64,000 nucleotides of DNA from Massilia aurea (GTDB lineage: Bacteria; Pseudomonadota; Gammaproteobacteria; Burkholderiales; Burkholderiaceae_D), in assembly GCF_014200505.1 (NCBI RefSeq), contig NZ_JACHBX010000002.1, forward strand, positions 620,001 to 684,000. The letters run 5' to 3'. Numbering within the stretch: the stretch's first letter is position 1; each line of letters begins with the position of its first letter. Made by a program: the position numbers and the translations under genes. This document shows positions 54,274 to 63,617 of this stretch, one piece after another. Under the pieces are notes generated by a model. That model saw only the letters and a program-made list of their open reading frames with translations. It had not been told where the DNA came from and searched no databases.

Positions 54274-54440
54274 GAGTCACCATCGCTGTAGTATTGGTGC
54301 GGCGCACCAAAAAATGAAGTGGTTGGAATTGCAAGAAGATTCGGTTGTGCATCATACACCTGTGTAAAACCGCTGGCGCGCCAGCAGCGTGCCAGGTATT
54401 CAGTGATAATGTCGGCCCTGCAACCTCGCCTCCCCTCCCC

Positions 54441-55322
54441 ATGCGTTCCGGCATTATTTACGCGGCCCTGGCCTTCTTCTGCTGGGGTCTGTTCCCCATT
54501 TATTTCCATGCCCTGGGCGAGGTGCCGCCGTTGCAGATCCTGGCGCACCGCATGCTGTGGTCACTCGCTTTCCTGCTGGTCTTGCTGTTGCTGCGGCGCG
54601 ACTGGAAGTGGCTGCAGGTCGTACGCCAGCCGCGCGTGTTCTTCAGTTTCGTGCTGTCTGCCCTGCTGCTCAGCGCCAATTGGCTCGTGTATATCTGGTC
54701 GGTGATGAACCACCATGTGATCGAGGCGAGCCTCGGCTATTTCATCAATCCCCTGGTCAATATCGTGCTGGGTTACCTGATCCTGAAGGAACGCATGCGC
54801 CCGCTGCAGTGGGCTGCCATCGGCGTGGCCGCGCTGGGCGTGGCCTGGCTGACCTGGCAGGCCGGCACGGTGCCATGGATCGCGCTGTTCCTGGCGCTGT
54901 CGTTCGGCGGCTACGGCTTGCTGCGCAAGACGGCTGCGCTGGGTCCGCTCGAGGGATTGTCGTTCGAGACGATCGTGCTGTTTCCACTGGCGGCCGGCTA
55001 CGTGATCTGGCTGACGGTGCACGGCCAGAACGTGTTCATCAATACGGCGTCGGACACCACGCGCTGGCTGTTGATCATGGCCGGCCCGCTCACGGCGATC
55101 CCGCTGCTGCTGTTTGCCACCGGTGCGCGCAAGATCCCGCTGTCGATCCTGGGCCTGTTGCAATACCTGTCGCCGACGCTGCAATTTCTGCTCGGCGTGT
55201 GGTTGTTCAAAGAAGCGTTCTCCGCCGATCGCCTTGTCGGCTTCGTGCTGATCTGGAGCGCGCTGGCGCTGTTCGCCGGGGAAGGATTGCTGCGCCGGCA
55301 GCCCGCTGCCGCCAAGGCTTGA
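54441..55322 (+). CDS. rarD: EamA-family transporter RarD
   Basis: A 293-residue protein from ATG 54441 with ten predicted transmembrane segments. The RarD-type markers are FFCWGLFPIYFHAL, LSANWLVYIWSV, EASLGYFINPLVNIVLG and LQYLSPTLQFLLGV. The substrate is unknown (the family is annotated as chloramphenicol-sensitive RarD). It is divergent from kup. Confidence 0.9.
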   Translation: MRSGIIYAALAFFCWGLFPIYFHALGEVPPLQILAHRMLWSLAFLLVLLLLRRDWKWLQVVRQPRVFFSFVLSALLLSANWLVYIWSVMNHHVIEASLGYFINPLVNIVLGYLILKERMRPLQWAAIGVAALGVAWLTWQAGTVPWIALFLALSFGGYGLLRKTAALGPLEGLSFETIVLFPLAAGYVIWLTVHGQNVFINTASDTTRWLLIMAGPLTAIPLLLFATGARKIPLSILGLLQYLSPTLQFLLGVWLFKEAFSADRLVGFVLIWSALALFAGEGLLRRQPAAAKA

Positions 55323-55427
55323 AGGGGCGTATCTGGGGCGCATGCGGGGCAGATTTGCCAAGAAATTCTGTGTTGGCTGCGGGTTCTGTCGTATCCTGTG
55401 CACCTCGAACAACACCAGAGTACAAGC

Positions 55428-57095
55428 ATGGCCAATTACGTCTATACCATGAACCGCGTGGGCAAAATCGTCCCACCGAAACGCCAGATTCTGAAGGACA
55501 TTTCCCTGTCCTTCTTCCCGGGCGCCAAAATCGGCGTGCTGGGCCTGAACGGCTCGGGCAAATCGACCCTGCTGAAAATCATGGCCGGCATCGACACCGA
55601 CATCCAGGGCGAAGCCCGTCCAATGCCGGGCCTGAACATCGGCTACCTGCCGCAGGAACCACAGCTCGACCCTGAAAAAACCGTGCGCCAAGAGGTGGAA
55701 TCGGGCCTGGGCGAGGCGTTCGAAGCGCAAGCCAAGCTCGAAGCTGTCTATGCAGCGTACGCCGAAGAAGACGCCGATTTCGACGCGCTGGCCAAGGAGC
55801 AGGAACGCCTGGAAGCGATCATCTCGTCGTCCGACGGCGGCAACCTGAACCTGCAACTGGAAATGGCCGCCGACGCGCTGCGCCTGCCGCCGTGGGATGC
55901 CAAGATCGCTGTGCTGTCGGGCGGTGAAAAGCGCCGCGTGGCGCTGTGCAAGCTGCTGCTCTCGAAGCCCGACATGCTGCTGCTCGACGAACCGACCAAC
56001 CACCTGGATGCAGAATCGGTCGAGTGGCTCGAGCAATTCCTGCTGCGCTTCCCGGGCACCGTGGTCGGCATCACCCACGATCGCTACTTCCTTGATAATG
56101 CTGCCGAATGGATCCTGGAACTGGACCGCGGCAGCGGCATTCCATGGAAGGGCAATTACTCGTCGTGGCTGGACCAGAAGCAGGCGCGCCTGAAGCAGGA
56201 AGAATCGACCGAATCGGCCCGTCAGAAAGCACTGGCGAAAGAACTCGAATGGTCGCGTCAGAATCCGAAGGCACGCCAGGCCAAGTCGAAAGCCCGCCTC
56301 GCGCGCTTCAACGAACTGTCCGAGTACGAATACCAGCAGCGCAACGAGACGCAGGAGATCTTCATTCCCGTGGCCGAGCGCCTGGGCAATGAAGTCATCG
56401 AATTCAAGAACGTCTCGAAAGCCTTTGGCGACCGTCTCTTGATCGACAACCTGTCGTTCACCGTGCCGCCAGGCGCGATCGTCGGCATCATCGGCCCGAA
56501 CGGCGCCGGTAAGTCGACGCTGTTCAAAATGATCACCGGCAAAGAGCAGCCGGACAGCGGCGAGGTCAAAATCGGCCAGACCGCGCGCGTCTCCATCGTC
56601 GACCAGCACCGCGACGAACTGGCCAATGCCAAGAGCGTGTTCGAGGACGTCTCGGGCGGCGCCGACATGCTCAGCGTCGGCCGTTTCGAAATGCCGTCGC
56701 GCGCCTACCTGGGCCGCTTCAACTTCAAGGGCTCGGACCAGCAAAAGATCGTCGGCAACCTGTCCGGTGGTGAGCGCGGCCGTCTGCACCTGGCCAAGAC
56801 GCTGCTGCAAGGCGGCAACGTGCTGCTGCTCGATGAACCTTCAAACGATCTGGACGTCGAAACCCTGCGCGCGCTGGAAGATGCCCTGCTTGAGTTCGCT
56901 GGCAGCGTGATGGTCATTTCCCACGATCGCTGGTTCCTGGATCGCATCGCGACCCACATCCTGGCGTTCGAGGGTGATTCCCAAGTGACCTTCTTTGACG
57001 GTAACTATCAGGAATACGAAGCCGACAAGAAGAAACGTCTGGGTGAAGAAGGCGCCAAGCCGAAGCGGATTCGCTACAAGCCGCTCACGACCTGA
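55428..57095 (+). CDS. ettA: Energy-dependent translational throttle protein EttA (ABC-F)
   Basis: A 555-residue protein from ATG 55428 (MANYVYTMNRV, the conserved EttA start). Two ABC domains without membrane segments: Walker A GLNGSGKST and GPNGAGKST, signatures LSGGEKRR and LSGGERGR, and Walker B LLLDEPTNHLDAES and LLLDEPSNDLDVET. The arm and linker region with WVELSPKARQ-like SRQNPKARQAKSKARL lies between them. It binds the ribosomal E site and gates translation by ATP/ADP level. Confidence 0.97.
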   Translation: MANYVYTMNRVGKIVPPKRQILKDISLSFFPGAKIGVLGLNGSGKSTLLKIMAGIDTDIQGEARPMPGLNIGYLPQEPQLDPEKTVRQEVESGLGEAFEAQAKLEAVYAAYAEEDADFDALAKEQERLEAIISSSDGGNLNLQLEMAADALRLPPWDAKIAVLSGGEKRRVALCKLLLSKPDMLLLDEPTNHLDAESVEWLEQFLLRFPGTVVGITHDRYFLDNAAEWILELDRGSGIPWKGNYSSWLDQKQARLKQEESTESARQKALAKELEWSRQNPKARQAKSKARLARFNELSEYEYQQRNETQEIFIPVAERLGNEVIEFKNVSKAFGDRLLIDNLSFTVPPGAIVGIIGPNGAGKSTLFKMITGKEQPDSGEVKIGQTARVSIVDQHRDELANAKSVFEDVSGGADMLSVGRFEMPSRAYLGRFNFKGSDQQKIVGNLSGGERGRLHLAKTLLQGGNVLLLDEPSNDLDVETLRALEDALLEFAGSVMVISHDRWFLDRIATHILAFEGDSQVTFFDGNYQEYEADKKKRLGEEGAKPKRIRYKPLTT

Positions 57096-57122
57096 TCGAC
57101 GCGGGGACGATGCGCCCTTAGC

Positions 57123-57149
57123 AAAAGCCCGCCATTTGGCGGGCTTTTT
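57123..57149 (+). terminator. Intrinsic terminator of ettA
   Basis: An 11-base stem AAAAGCCCGCC (57123-57133) with its complement (57138-57148) around ATTT, ending in a T-run. Confidence 0.88.
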
Positions 57150-57246
57150 CATGTTCGGGGTGTCCAATTTTCGCGACAACTGCGTTCTGAACGGCCCTTT
57201 TTTTGCTACGCCTACGCGATCGCGACAGGATCAGGCGCTGAAGCGG

Positions 57247-58182
57247 CTATGGCGCACTGTTGCGCAGGTTCAGGAAAGCTGCATCGCCCTGTTTGCTGCG
57301 TTCGAGGTTGGCGATGATCATCTTCTTGTCCATTGCCGAGAAGAGCTTGAGCTTGCGTATTTGCAGCTTGACGGCCTTACTGTCGCGCCCGAGCAATCCG
57401 AGTACCAGGTGGGCATACAGCGTGACTGCTTCGCGCGTAAACGAAATGGCCTTGTTCGGGTCTGAACTTCGCTGCACCAACTCACGCCTGTACACCTCGC
57501 CATCTTCAAAAAATTTGCTCACGGTACGCTGCTCGCGGTCATGAGAAATACGCGCGCCCGGCGCGACACCGAGTTTCAGGCGATGGTACTGCAAGCGATT
57601 GGTGTAGTTGTCGTCCTCGCCATAATGGAAGAAAGAAGGACTGAAACCGCCCACTTTTTCCAGGCACTCGCGTGACATGAGCCAGGCAGCAGCATTCACG
57701 AACAACACGTCGTAGATCTCCCCAGCTTTGCCGAAGAAAATGTCCGAATACAGGCCATGGCATTTGTTCGGTGCGATGTAGTTCGAGAAGCCATAGTCGA
57801 GCGCATCACCAGCGCCGTTCATGTGCATCGGGCTGATGACGCCGTAGGCTGGATGGGTGCGGTGTGCCGTAACCAGTCGTTCAACCGCGTCGGGTTCGAT
57901 CCACGCATCGTGGTTCAGCAGGAAGACATAGTCGGCGCCCTGCTGATAAGCCAACTCCATGCCCACATTATTGGCCTTGCCAAAGCCCAGGTTCTTCCCG
58001 GTCCGGACAATCTGCACTTCGGGGTAACCTGCTTCGATTCGAGCCAGGGTGTCATCGGTCGAACCGTTGTCGATGACAATCGTTTCAAGTGGGATAGTCG
58101 ACTTGCGGAGACTTGAAAAACACGGCTCGACCCACTTCGCTCCGTTATAGGTGACGATTACAACGAACACCCTGGCGCTCAT
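57247..58182 (-). CDS. Family 2 glycosyltransferase
   Basis: A 311-residue protein with AAGGA before ATG 58182. The GT2 signature is FVVIVTYNGAKWVEPCFSSL, IVIDNGSTDDT, GKNLGFGKANNVGM and the DxD-like LLNHDAWI, plus a C-terminal HYGEDDNYTNRLQYH region where the catalytic base Asp/Glu lies. This resembles rhamnosyltransferase-type enzymes. It is divergent from the glycosyltransferase at 58477 across an AT-rich region, and GC is lower than the neighbouring housekeeping genes. Confidence 0.9.
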   Translation of the reverse strand: MSARVFVVIVTYNGAKWVEPCFSSLRKSTIPLETIVIDNGSTDDTLARIEAGYPEVQIVRTGKNLGFGKANNVGMELAYQQGADYVFLLNHDAWIEPDAVERLVTAHRTHPAYGVISPMHMNGAGDALDYGFSNYIAPNKCHGLYSDIFFGKAGEIYDVLFVNAAAWLMSRECLEKVGGFSPSFFHYGEDDNYTNRLQYHRLKLGVAPGARISHDREQRTVSKFFEDGEVYRRELVQRSSDPNKAISFTREAVTLYAHLVLGLLGRDSKAVKLQIRKLKLFSAMDKKMIIANLERSKQGDAAFLNLRNSAP

Positions 58183-58476
58183 CTTGATTTCCTTAAATGA
58201 CTCTGGACGTTTCGACTTTACTTGGAACCTGATCCGACAGTTCTGTTCTTGGAGAACGCGATAGGTTAACTAAATTGATGTGTCATCTGGTGTAGCGCGG
58301 ATGCCACGTGCCCATACAGACACATTCTTTCATTTTACACAATAGAAAATTTAACAACTAGAGTTTCTTTTAAAAATGGTATCGTACTGCAGTATCGATT
58401 TTTTATCTGCACTAACTACCTTTCTGACTTATCCGATGCCTGTACACCGACCCGATGTTTTTCCTGAAAGCTGCGT
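58183..58476. promoter_or_regulatory. AT-rich divergent promoter region between two glycosyltransferase genes
   Basis: This 294-base region is markedly AT-rich, especially 58320-58420, and contains no ORF. It must hold promoters for both the GT2 (minus) and GT4-like (plus) genes. I could not pick a confident -35/-10 pair. Confidence 0.4.
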
Positions 58477-59706
58477 ATGAGTGGCCAGATGCAGGCGCAT
58501 GCTGCGTTGCTTGTAAAGCGGATACGTAGAAACATCTATTTTCTATGGCGTCACCATGGGCCGGTGTTCCTGCCCCGTGGATTCTCTGGGGTATTGCGGG
58601 GCAGTTCCAGGCCGGTGCGTCGTGTGGCGCTTGTCATCAAGGGCAAGAATGCACACCCTGCCACAGCGCACATTCGGGTACTGCGCGCTTTTCGCATGCT
58701 TGGACAGCGCATGTCGGTCGACTCGCGCGCTGTCACGGCAGCCTGGCTGTTGAATGGCGGAGCAGCTCAGGTCGATGCCGTGTTGGTACAGCGCGATGCC
58801 CTGCCACCAGAAATGACCAATGCCCTCATCGATACACTGCGTTCGGCGAACCTCCCGCTGATTTATGAGATAGATGACTGGCTCTGGAATCTTCCTGCGG
58901 ACCATCTCGATCATGGCATCAAGGAGGCGCACAAAGGCTCGATGCAGCAACTCGCCCGCGCAGCGGCCATGGTTACCGTATCGACCGGGCGCCTGGCAGA
59001 GATACTGCAATCCATAGGCTGCACCGTGACGATCCTGCCCAATGGCCTGGATGAGACCATTTGGGCGGATCCACTGCCTGCCAGCTTTGTAGAAAAAATA
59101 GGCAAGGACAATGGATTGATGAGTCCCAACCTCAAGCTTCTGTATATGGGGACCATCTCGCATTCGCACGACTTGCAACTGATATTTCCGGCAGTCGAAC
59201 GCTTGCGTCAAGACTATCCCGACCTGGAAATTATCCAAATCGGCGGTGGCGCCCTTCTGCCGGGTGCGCGTGACATCGCGCCTCCCGAGGGAGAATATCC
59301 GGAGTTCGTCCGCTGGTTCCGCGCCGTGTGTTCCTATATGACCATGGCGATCGCACCGTTGCGAGATAACGAGTTCAATTCCGCCAAGTCAGACATCAAG
59401 ACACTTGATTACGGTTTTGGCCTGGTTCCTGCGATCTATAGCAACGTAGGGCCCTACGCTGACAGCGTGCTGCATGGCGTTACCGGATTGCTGTGTGAAA
59501 ATACGGCAGACGGCTGGCATGGCGCGATGGATCTCATGTTGCGTAATGAGGCAATGCGTTCGACCATCAAGGCCAACGCGCTCGAGAACGCCAGTCACCG
59601 CAGACTGTCGGCTGAGGTCCTGACGCAGTGGGAAGACATTCTCACTCGCTTGTTCAGTGAGCAATCACCAAGACCTGATCGTCCATTGCACCGGCCACTG
59701 TCTTGA
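58477..59706 (+). CDS. Glycosyltransferase, GT1/GT4-like
   Basis: A 409-residue protein from ATG 58477 (a later start is possible). Blocks include ATAHIRVLRAFRML, LIYEIDDWLWNLP, MVTVSTGRLAEIL, ILPNGLDETIW, LLYMGTISHSHDL and IAPLRDNEFNSAKSDIKTLDYGFGLVPAIYS. This is the order of elements in GT-B family 4 transferases that act on surface glycans. The E-x7-E motif is not perfect. A role with the divergent GT2 gene in decorating a glycan or protein is inference. Confidence 0.78.
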   Translation: MSGQMQAHAALLVKRIRRNIYFLWRHHGPVFLPRGFSGVLRGSSRPVRRVALVIKGKNAHPATAHIRVLRAFRMLGQRMSVDSRAVTAAWLLNGGAAQVDAVLVQRDALPPEMTNALIDTLRSANLPLIYEIDDWLWNLPADHLDHGIKEAHKGSMQQLARAAAMVTVSTGRLAEILQSIGCTVTILPNGLDETIWADPLPASFVEKIGKDNGLMSPNLKLLYMGTISHSHDLQLIFPAVERLRQDYPDLEIIQIGGGALLPGARDIAPPEGEYPEFVRWFRAVCSYMTMAIAPLRDNEFNSAKSDIKTLDYGFGLVPAIYSNVGPYADSVLHGVTGLLCENTADGWHGAMDLMLRNEAMRSTIKANALENASHRRLSAEVLTQWEDILTRLFSEQSPRPDRPLHRPLS

Positions 59707-59770
59707 AAAGAAATGGCTCGGTTGACGTTCAACCGGGCCATAGAGTTCGACCAGAATACGAGTCGGCTTC

Positions 59771-59812
59771 AAAAAAAAGCCCTGCCGGGAATAATCCCGG
59801 CAGGGCTTTTTT
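59771..59812. terminator. Bidirectional terminator between convergent genes
   Basis: A long stem AAGCCCTGCCGGGA/TCCCGGCAGGGCTT with an ATAA loop has A-rich sequence on one side and T-rich on the other, so it can end both the GT gene (plus) and the outer-membrane protein gene (minus). Confidence 0.9.
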
Positions 59813-59830
59813 ATTGGCTACGCGGTCTGT

Positions 59831-60403
59831 TTAGAACGAGTATTTTGCACCGATGGTCAGTGCATCTGGCTGGACGCCGAAGTCACGGCTCTTGCCATAA
59901 CGTTCGTATTCAGCGATGACCGACACGTCCTGGTTGATGTTGTACTGCAGACCCAGGGCGCCATAGGCGGTGTTCTTGCTTTCGCGCTGGTTCAGCTGCG
60001 AGTTGATCGCGTTCAGTTCATTGACGTTGTGCGATGCGCCCAGCTTGGCGTAGCCGACAACTTTTTCGGTCAGCGGCGAGCTGAACTTGGCAGCGACGTA
60101 GCTGGCACGGCCGTCGGCCTGGCCGCTGGCGTTCACATTGCCCAGCGTGTAGTACACGTCGGCGCTACGGAAATCGGTGTGACCGACTTCAACAGCCCAG
60201 TTCGGGGTGAACTCGTAGCCGCCGAAGATCTTGCCCGATGCCTTGATGGTATCGACATCAGCGCGGCTTGCGCCTGGAACGCGCGACTCATAGTCGGTAG
60301 CGACTGCACCGGCGCCGACGTAGGCGCGCGGGGTGAATTCTTGGGCCTGGACAGCCGACACAGCGGCGGTGGTGGCGAGCAGGGCGACGATCAGCTTTTT
60401 CAT
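59831..60403 (-). CDS. Small outer-membrane beta-barrel protein (OmpA-like barrel)
   Basis: A 190-residue product from ATG 60403 with GAGGAA 7 bases upstream; an in-frame ATG at 60427 is less likely. The signal peptide MKKLIVALLATTAAVSAVQA is followed by an eight-stranded-barrel pattern of alternating residues (RAYVGAGAVATDY, KIFGGYEFTPNWAVEVGHTDF, VVGYAKLGASHNV, AYGALGLQYNINQDVSVIAEYERYG) and a C-terminal LTIGAKYSF ending in Phe, the usual BAM signal. Function is unknown. Such small barrels often respond to the envelope state. Confidence 0.85.
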   Translation of the reverse strand: MKKLIVALLATTAAVSAVQAQEFTPRAYVGAGAVATDYESRVPGASRADVDTIKASGKIFGGYEFTPNWAVEVGHTDFRSADVYYTLGNVNASGQADGRASYVAAKFSSPLTEKVVGYAKLGASHNVNELNAINSQLNQRESKNTAYGALGLQYNINQDVSVIAEYERYGKSRDFGVQPDALTIGAKYSF

Positions 60404-60581
60404 CTCTAAATTCCTCTTTTTGTTCATCTAGTTCGTGATTCACAATGAATCGCGATAGGGTCAAGATAACACTGTCGAAAGATCAAGTCCGTCGCGATTC
60501 CGTAAGAACTGTAAGAAAGTGTAACTAAATGACCCATCAGTAAGTAATATTTGCCATCCTTTAAGCGATATTACTGAGAAC

Positions 60582-61178
60582 TTAGACGATGTTCCTGAAA
60601 GTTAGATTAATTCTGGCTTGTAACGATTTTGTCATCTTATTGATCCCATGCAACCAATATTGTTGCGTGTCGCCCGCCATCAGCAGCAGGCTGCCATCGG
60701 TCAACGGTACCCGGACCGTTTGTTTATTGTGTTTATGTTTCAGGATAAACGTGCGTTCCGCGCCAAAACTGAGTGACGCGATGGCGGGCTGCAGTCCCAA
60801 TTCGGCCTCATCGTCGCTGTGCATGCCCATGCTGTCACGCTCGTTGCGGTAATAGTTCAGCAGGACGCTGTTGAAGGTGCACGCCGTCGCGGCCTCGACG
60901 GCATCGCGCAACATCGTGAGCAACGGTGTGAATGGCGTCGCCTGCAGGCGCAGGCCGGAATAAGCATAGGCTTTGTCGCCGTACCATGCACTCAGCCGGG
61001 GTTGCAGGTGCCGCTTGCCGTACACGACCACGGTTTCTTCGCGCCAGTCGGTTTCGGCCAACAGGCGCGCGAAGATCTCGGCGTTGGACCAGGGTAGTGG
61101 CAACTGGGCCATCCAGCCCAGTTCACCATCTTCGAGCGGCAGCGGGAGCAGGCCCGCTTGCGGTGCAAATAAATCCAT
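60582..61178 (-). CDS. alkB: Alpha-ketoglutarate-dependent DNA repair dioxygenase AlkB-like
   Basis: A 198-residue product from ATG 61178. The Fe(II) ligands are in MGMHSDDE (His and Asp) and YWLHGINK (His), and the 2-oxoglutarate-binding Arg residues in RINLTFR. PRLSAWYGDKAY and FNSVLLNYYRN are typical of the ALKBH2-type branch of the family. It removes methyl groups from 1-methyladenine and 3-methylcytosine in DNA by oxidation. Confidence 0.92.
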   Translation of the reverse strand: MDLFAPQAGLLPLPLEDGELGWMAQLPLPWSNAEIFARLLAETDWREETVVVYGKRHLQPRLSAWYGDKAYAYSGLRLQATPFTPLLTMLRDAVEAATACTFNSVLLNYYRNERDSMGMHSDDEAELGLQPAIASLSFGAERTFILKHKHNKQTVRVPLTDGSLLLMAGDTQQYWLHGINKMTKSLQARINLTFRNIV

Positions 61179-61231
61179 CGACAATCACGCCAGGCATGGT
61201 GAAGGCCACCATGGCGTCATTCTCGCATGGC

Positions 61232-61594
61232 TTATGCGTAGGCTTCCGCCAGGCTCATGACGCGTGGCTCGATCTTGATGCCGACATTGCCGAACAAGGC
61301 ATCGAGCGCCGCCAGATTGGCGCTGCACTCGTCCGTTTTCCAGCCCTTGAACAGGTCGGTGCCATCTTTCTGGAAATGCAGCTCCAGCACCTTGCCCCTG
61401 TCGCGGTGAATATAATTTTGCTGATGGACGTTCTGGAAACCCAGCTCGGCCAGACCGGCAAGCACGGTATGTGGCGGATTGTCCGGATCGGTGGCCAGGA
61501 ATACACCGAAGGTCTTGCCCGGCGGCTTGGCCGCGACATCCACTTCGTAGATCCCAGGCGCCTTGGTGGCGGTCGTACTTTTCAAAAACAGCAT
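61232..61594 (-). CDS. Conserved hypothetical protein
   Basis: A 120-residue product from ATG 61594 with AGGAG upstream. It has no signal peptide or membrane span. The composition is mixed alpha/beta, beginning MLFLKSTTATKAPGIYEVDV and including DRGKVLELHFQKDG. I do not recognise the family. It stands alone 47 bases upstream of the alkB-like gene on the same strand and might be cotranscribed with it. Confidence 0.65.
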   Translation of the reverse strand: MLFLKSTTATKAPGIYEVDVAAKPPGKTFGVFLATDPDNPPHTVLAGLAELGFQNVHQQNYIHRDRGKVLELHFQKDGTDLFKGWKTDECSANLAALDALFGNVGIKIEPRVMSLAEAYA

Positions 61595-61716
61595 CACGGT
61601 GCTCCTGGCGCGCTAGTGACCCGCGAGATAGTTCGCGGATCGCTTTTCAGTTAATCAGCCTGCCAGCATATTTCCATATGGGAACTTTGTCGACCGAAGT
61701 TTTCGCTTTATCCGGT

Positions 61717-62094
61717 TTACCGCATGACCAGGCCGAAAACTGTGGCGCCAATCAACGCGGCGCTGGCCAGCATGCTCACGATGAAGCCGATTTCGCGCTT
61801 GGCCGGATCGCGGTAGTAACTCAGCGCATACAAAATCCGGCCCACACACCACAGCAGGCCCCCGGCAGTCGCCCACATGTCACCCAGGAACATGGCGCAC
61901 AGCCACAGGGGCACGAGCACCAACGGCAGCAATTCGAGCGTATTCATCTGGACACGATGGGCGCGCAAAAAGCCTTCGGGACCATCCATTGACGGGGCCG
62001 GCACCTTGAACTGGATGCGGGCGCGCGCAGCATTGCCCCAAGTCCAGAAATAGACAGCAAGAATGGCCAGCGTGGTCCAGGCGGTGAAGATCAT
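61717..62094 (-). CDS. MAPEG family membrane protein
   Basis: A 125-residue product from ATG 62094 after AAAGGA. Four hydrophobic segments and the loop HRVQMNTLELLPLVLVPLW match the MAPEG signature (eicosanoid and glutathione metabolism family). Bacterial members are usually of unknown activity. It lies downstream of the DUF2520 gene by 40 bases. Confidence 0.85.
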   Translation of the reverse strand: MIFTAWTTLAILAVYFWTWGNAARARIQFKVPAPSMDGPEGFLRAHRVQMNTLELLPLVLVPLWLCAMFLGDMWATAGGLLWCVGRILYALSYYRDPAKREIGFIVSMLASAALIGATVFGLVMR

Positions 62095-62134
62095 GGTGTT
62101 CCTTTGCGATGAGCGTCGTGAAACGTTGTGGTGA

Positions 62135-62968
62135 TCAGGTGGCGCCGTGCTTGCGCCGCGCCAGGTCGGTCGTGGGCGGCACCAGCGCGCCGTACAGGCG
62201 GCCCGTGGCCTCGTCCCAGTCCAGCAATGCCTGTTCCTGCCGCGCCACGGTGGCAAGGTCGCCACGCGCAATGGGGCCGCTGAGCGCTGCGGCAGGCCCG
62301 AGGCGAAACACATTGGCCAGCGTCTCGGTAGCCAGCGGTTGCGCCAGTTCGCGCGCCACCGCTTCGGGAATCCCGGCGGCCTGGTAGGCGCGCAGCGCCG
62401 CGTCGAGCACCGTGGTCAGGTAGTTCGACGCAAACACGGCCGCCGCGTGATAGACCGTCTTGGCCGCCCCGTCGATCGGCACGAGGCGCGCGCCGATGGT
62501 CTCGAATGCGGGTCCGAGCAACGCCAGCGCTGCTGCATCACCCTCAATGCCGCAGAAGGTGCCGGCGAATTCGCGCGCCACCTGCTGTGGATCGGCAAAG
62601 CTGCGGATCGGATGCACGCTGGCCACCAGTGCGCCGCCTGCACGCGCCGCCTGCAGCGCAGTCGATGCTTTCGCGCCGCTGCAGTGGAACATCACCGCGC
62701 CAGTCAGGTCGTGCGTCTGCGCCAGCTGCGCAGCGACCGGCTCGATCTGATCGTCGCTCACCGCCAGCAACCAGACTTGCGCCGGGCGCAGCTGCGCAAC
62801 ATCGGTGCAGGCGTGGCCAGCGCCGATGAACGCCACCGCCGCCTGCGCGCTGGCGGGCGAACGGGTCAGCACATCCTGCAGCGCGAACGCGCCGCTGGCG
62901 GCGAACAGGCGCCCCAGCACGCGGCCGACATGGCCTGCGCCGACCAGGTTCAGCGTCGGGGTCAGCAT
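62135..62968 (-). CDS. Rossmann-fold/DUF2520 protein
   Basis: A 277-residue product from ATG 62968 (MLTPTLNLV); a GTG at 62977 is also in frame. The NAD(P)-binding site LVGAGHVGRVLGRLF is followed by a reductase-like middle (LAVSDDQI, FHCSGAKAS, SVHPIRSFA) and a helical DUF2520 domain with KTVYHAAAVFASN. It is related to ketopantoate-reductase/6PGDH-like proteins; its substrate is unknown. It lies 10 bases after the DUF924 gene. Confidence 0.8.
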   Translation of the reverse strand: MLTPTLNLVGAGHVGRVLGRLFAASGAFALQDVLTRSPASAQAAVAFIGAGHACTDVAQLRPAQVWLLAVSDDQIEPVAAQLAQTHDLTGAVMFHCSGAKASTALQAARAGGALVASVHPIRSFADPQQVAREFAGTFCGIEGDAAALALLGPAFETIGARLVPIDGAAKTVYHAAAVFASNYLTTVLDAALRAYQAAGIPEAVARELAQPLATETLANVFRLGPAAALSGPIARGDLATVARQEQALLDWDEATGRLYGALVPPTTDLARRKHGAT

Positions 62969-62978
62969 CGATATCACG

Positions 62979-63557
62979 TCAGAAACCGGCGCCGGGCTGG
63001 CTCAGGTAGTCGAGTTCTTCGGGTGTCGAGGCGCGCCCCAGGATCGGATTACGGTGCGGGAAGCGGCCGAAGCGCGCAATCACGCCGCGGTGGCGGTGCG
63101 CGTAGTCGAGCACTTCGTCGAAGCCCTCGTGGTCGGCGGCCAGCGCGGTGAACTGGTCGACGGCGAGCTGCTGCATGCCGGCGTCTTCCGCATGCTCGAA
63201 CGGCATGTAGACGAACTGGCGCTCGATGGGTGCCAGCGCCATGTGCTCGCCGGCGTCGACCATCTGGCGCGCTGCGCTCAATGCCAGCACATCGCCGGCG
63301 AACGATTCCGGCGCGCCGCGATACACATTGCGTGTGAACTGGTCGAGCACCAGGATGCGCGCCAGCACGCCGCGCGCACCCTGCTCGTCCCACTCGCGCA
63401 AGCCGCCCGCAATCGCGTGCGTGATCGTCGTGCCGAAGCGTTCGCGGATGACGGCGTCAAACGCGGGATCCTTGCGGTACCACTCGGCGCGCGCCTTGCC
63501 ATGGTCAGGATGGGAAGCTGGCAGGAACCAGAAATCGAGAACTTCTTGTGCGTCCAT
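62979..63557 (-). CDS. DUF924 family protein
   Basis: A 192-residue protein with the DUF924 pattern: VLDFWFLPAS at the start, RILVLDQFTRNVYRG, FVYMPFEHAED and the C-terminal GRFPHRNPILGR. These are TPR-like all-helical cytosolic proteins of unknown function. It is the first gene of a probable unit with the DUF2520 and MAPEG genes. Confidence 0.88.
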   Translation of the reverse strand: MDAQEVLDFWFLPASHPDHGKARAEWYRKDPAFDAVIRERFGTTITHAIAGGLREWDEQGARGVLARILVLDQFTRNVYRGAPESFAGDVLALSAARQMVDAGEHMALAPIERQFVYMPFEHAEDAGMQQLAVDQFTALAADHEGFDEVLDYAHRHRGVIARFGRFPHRNPILGRASTPEELDYLSQPGAGF

Positions 63558-63617
63558 GAATAAACCCCGTTGGTATTGTTATGGTGATGCAGTAGATTTT
63601 TATGCACTACAGCGTTA

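Noticed and set aside
54561..56810. 749-residue minus-strand frame across rarD and ettA
   Set aside because: Antisense to two clear genes; the sequence is low-complexity Gln/Ala/Arg-rich without domains.
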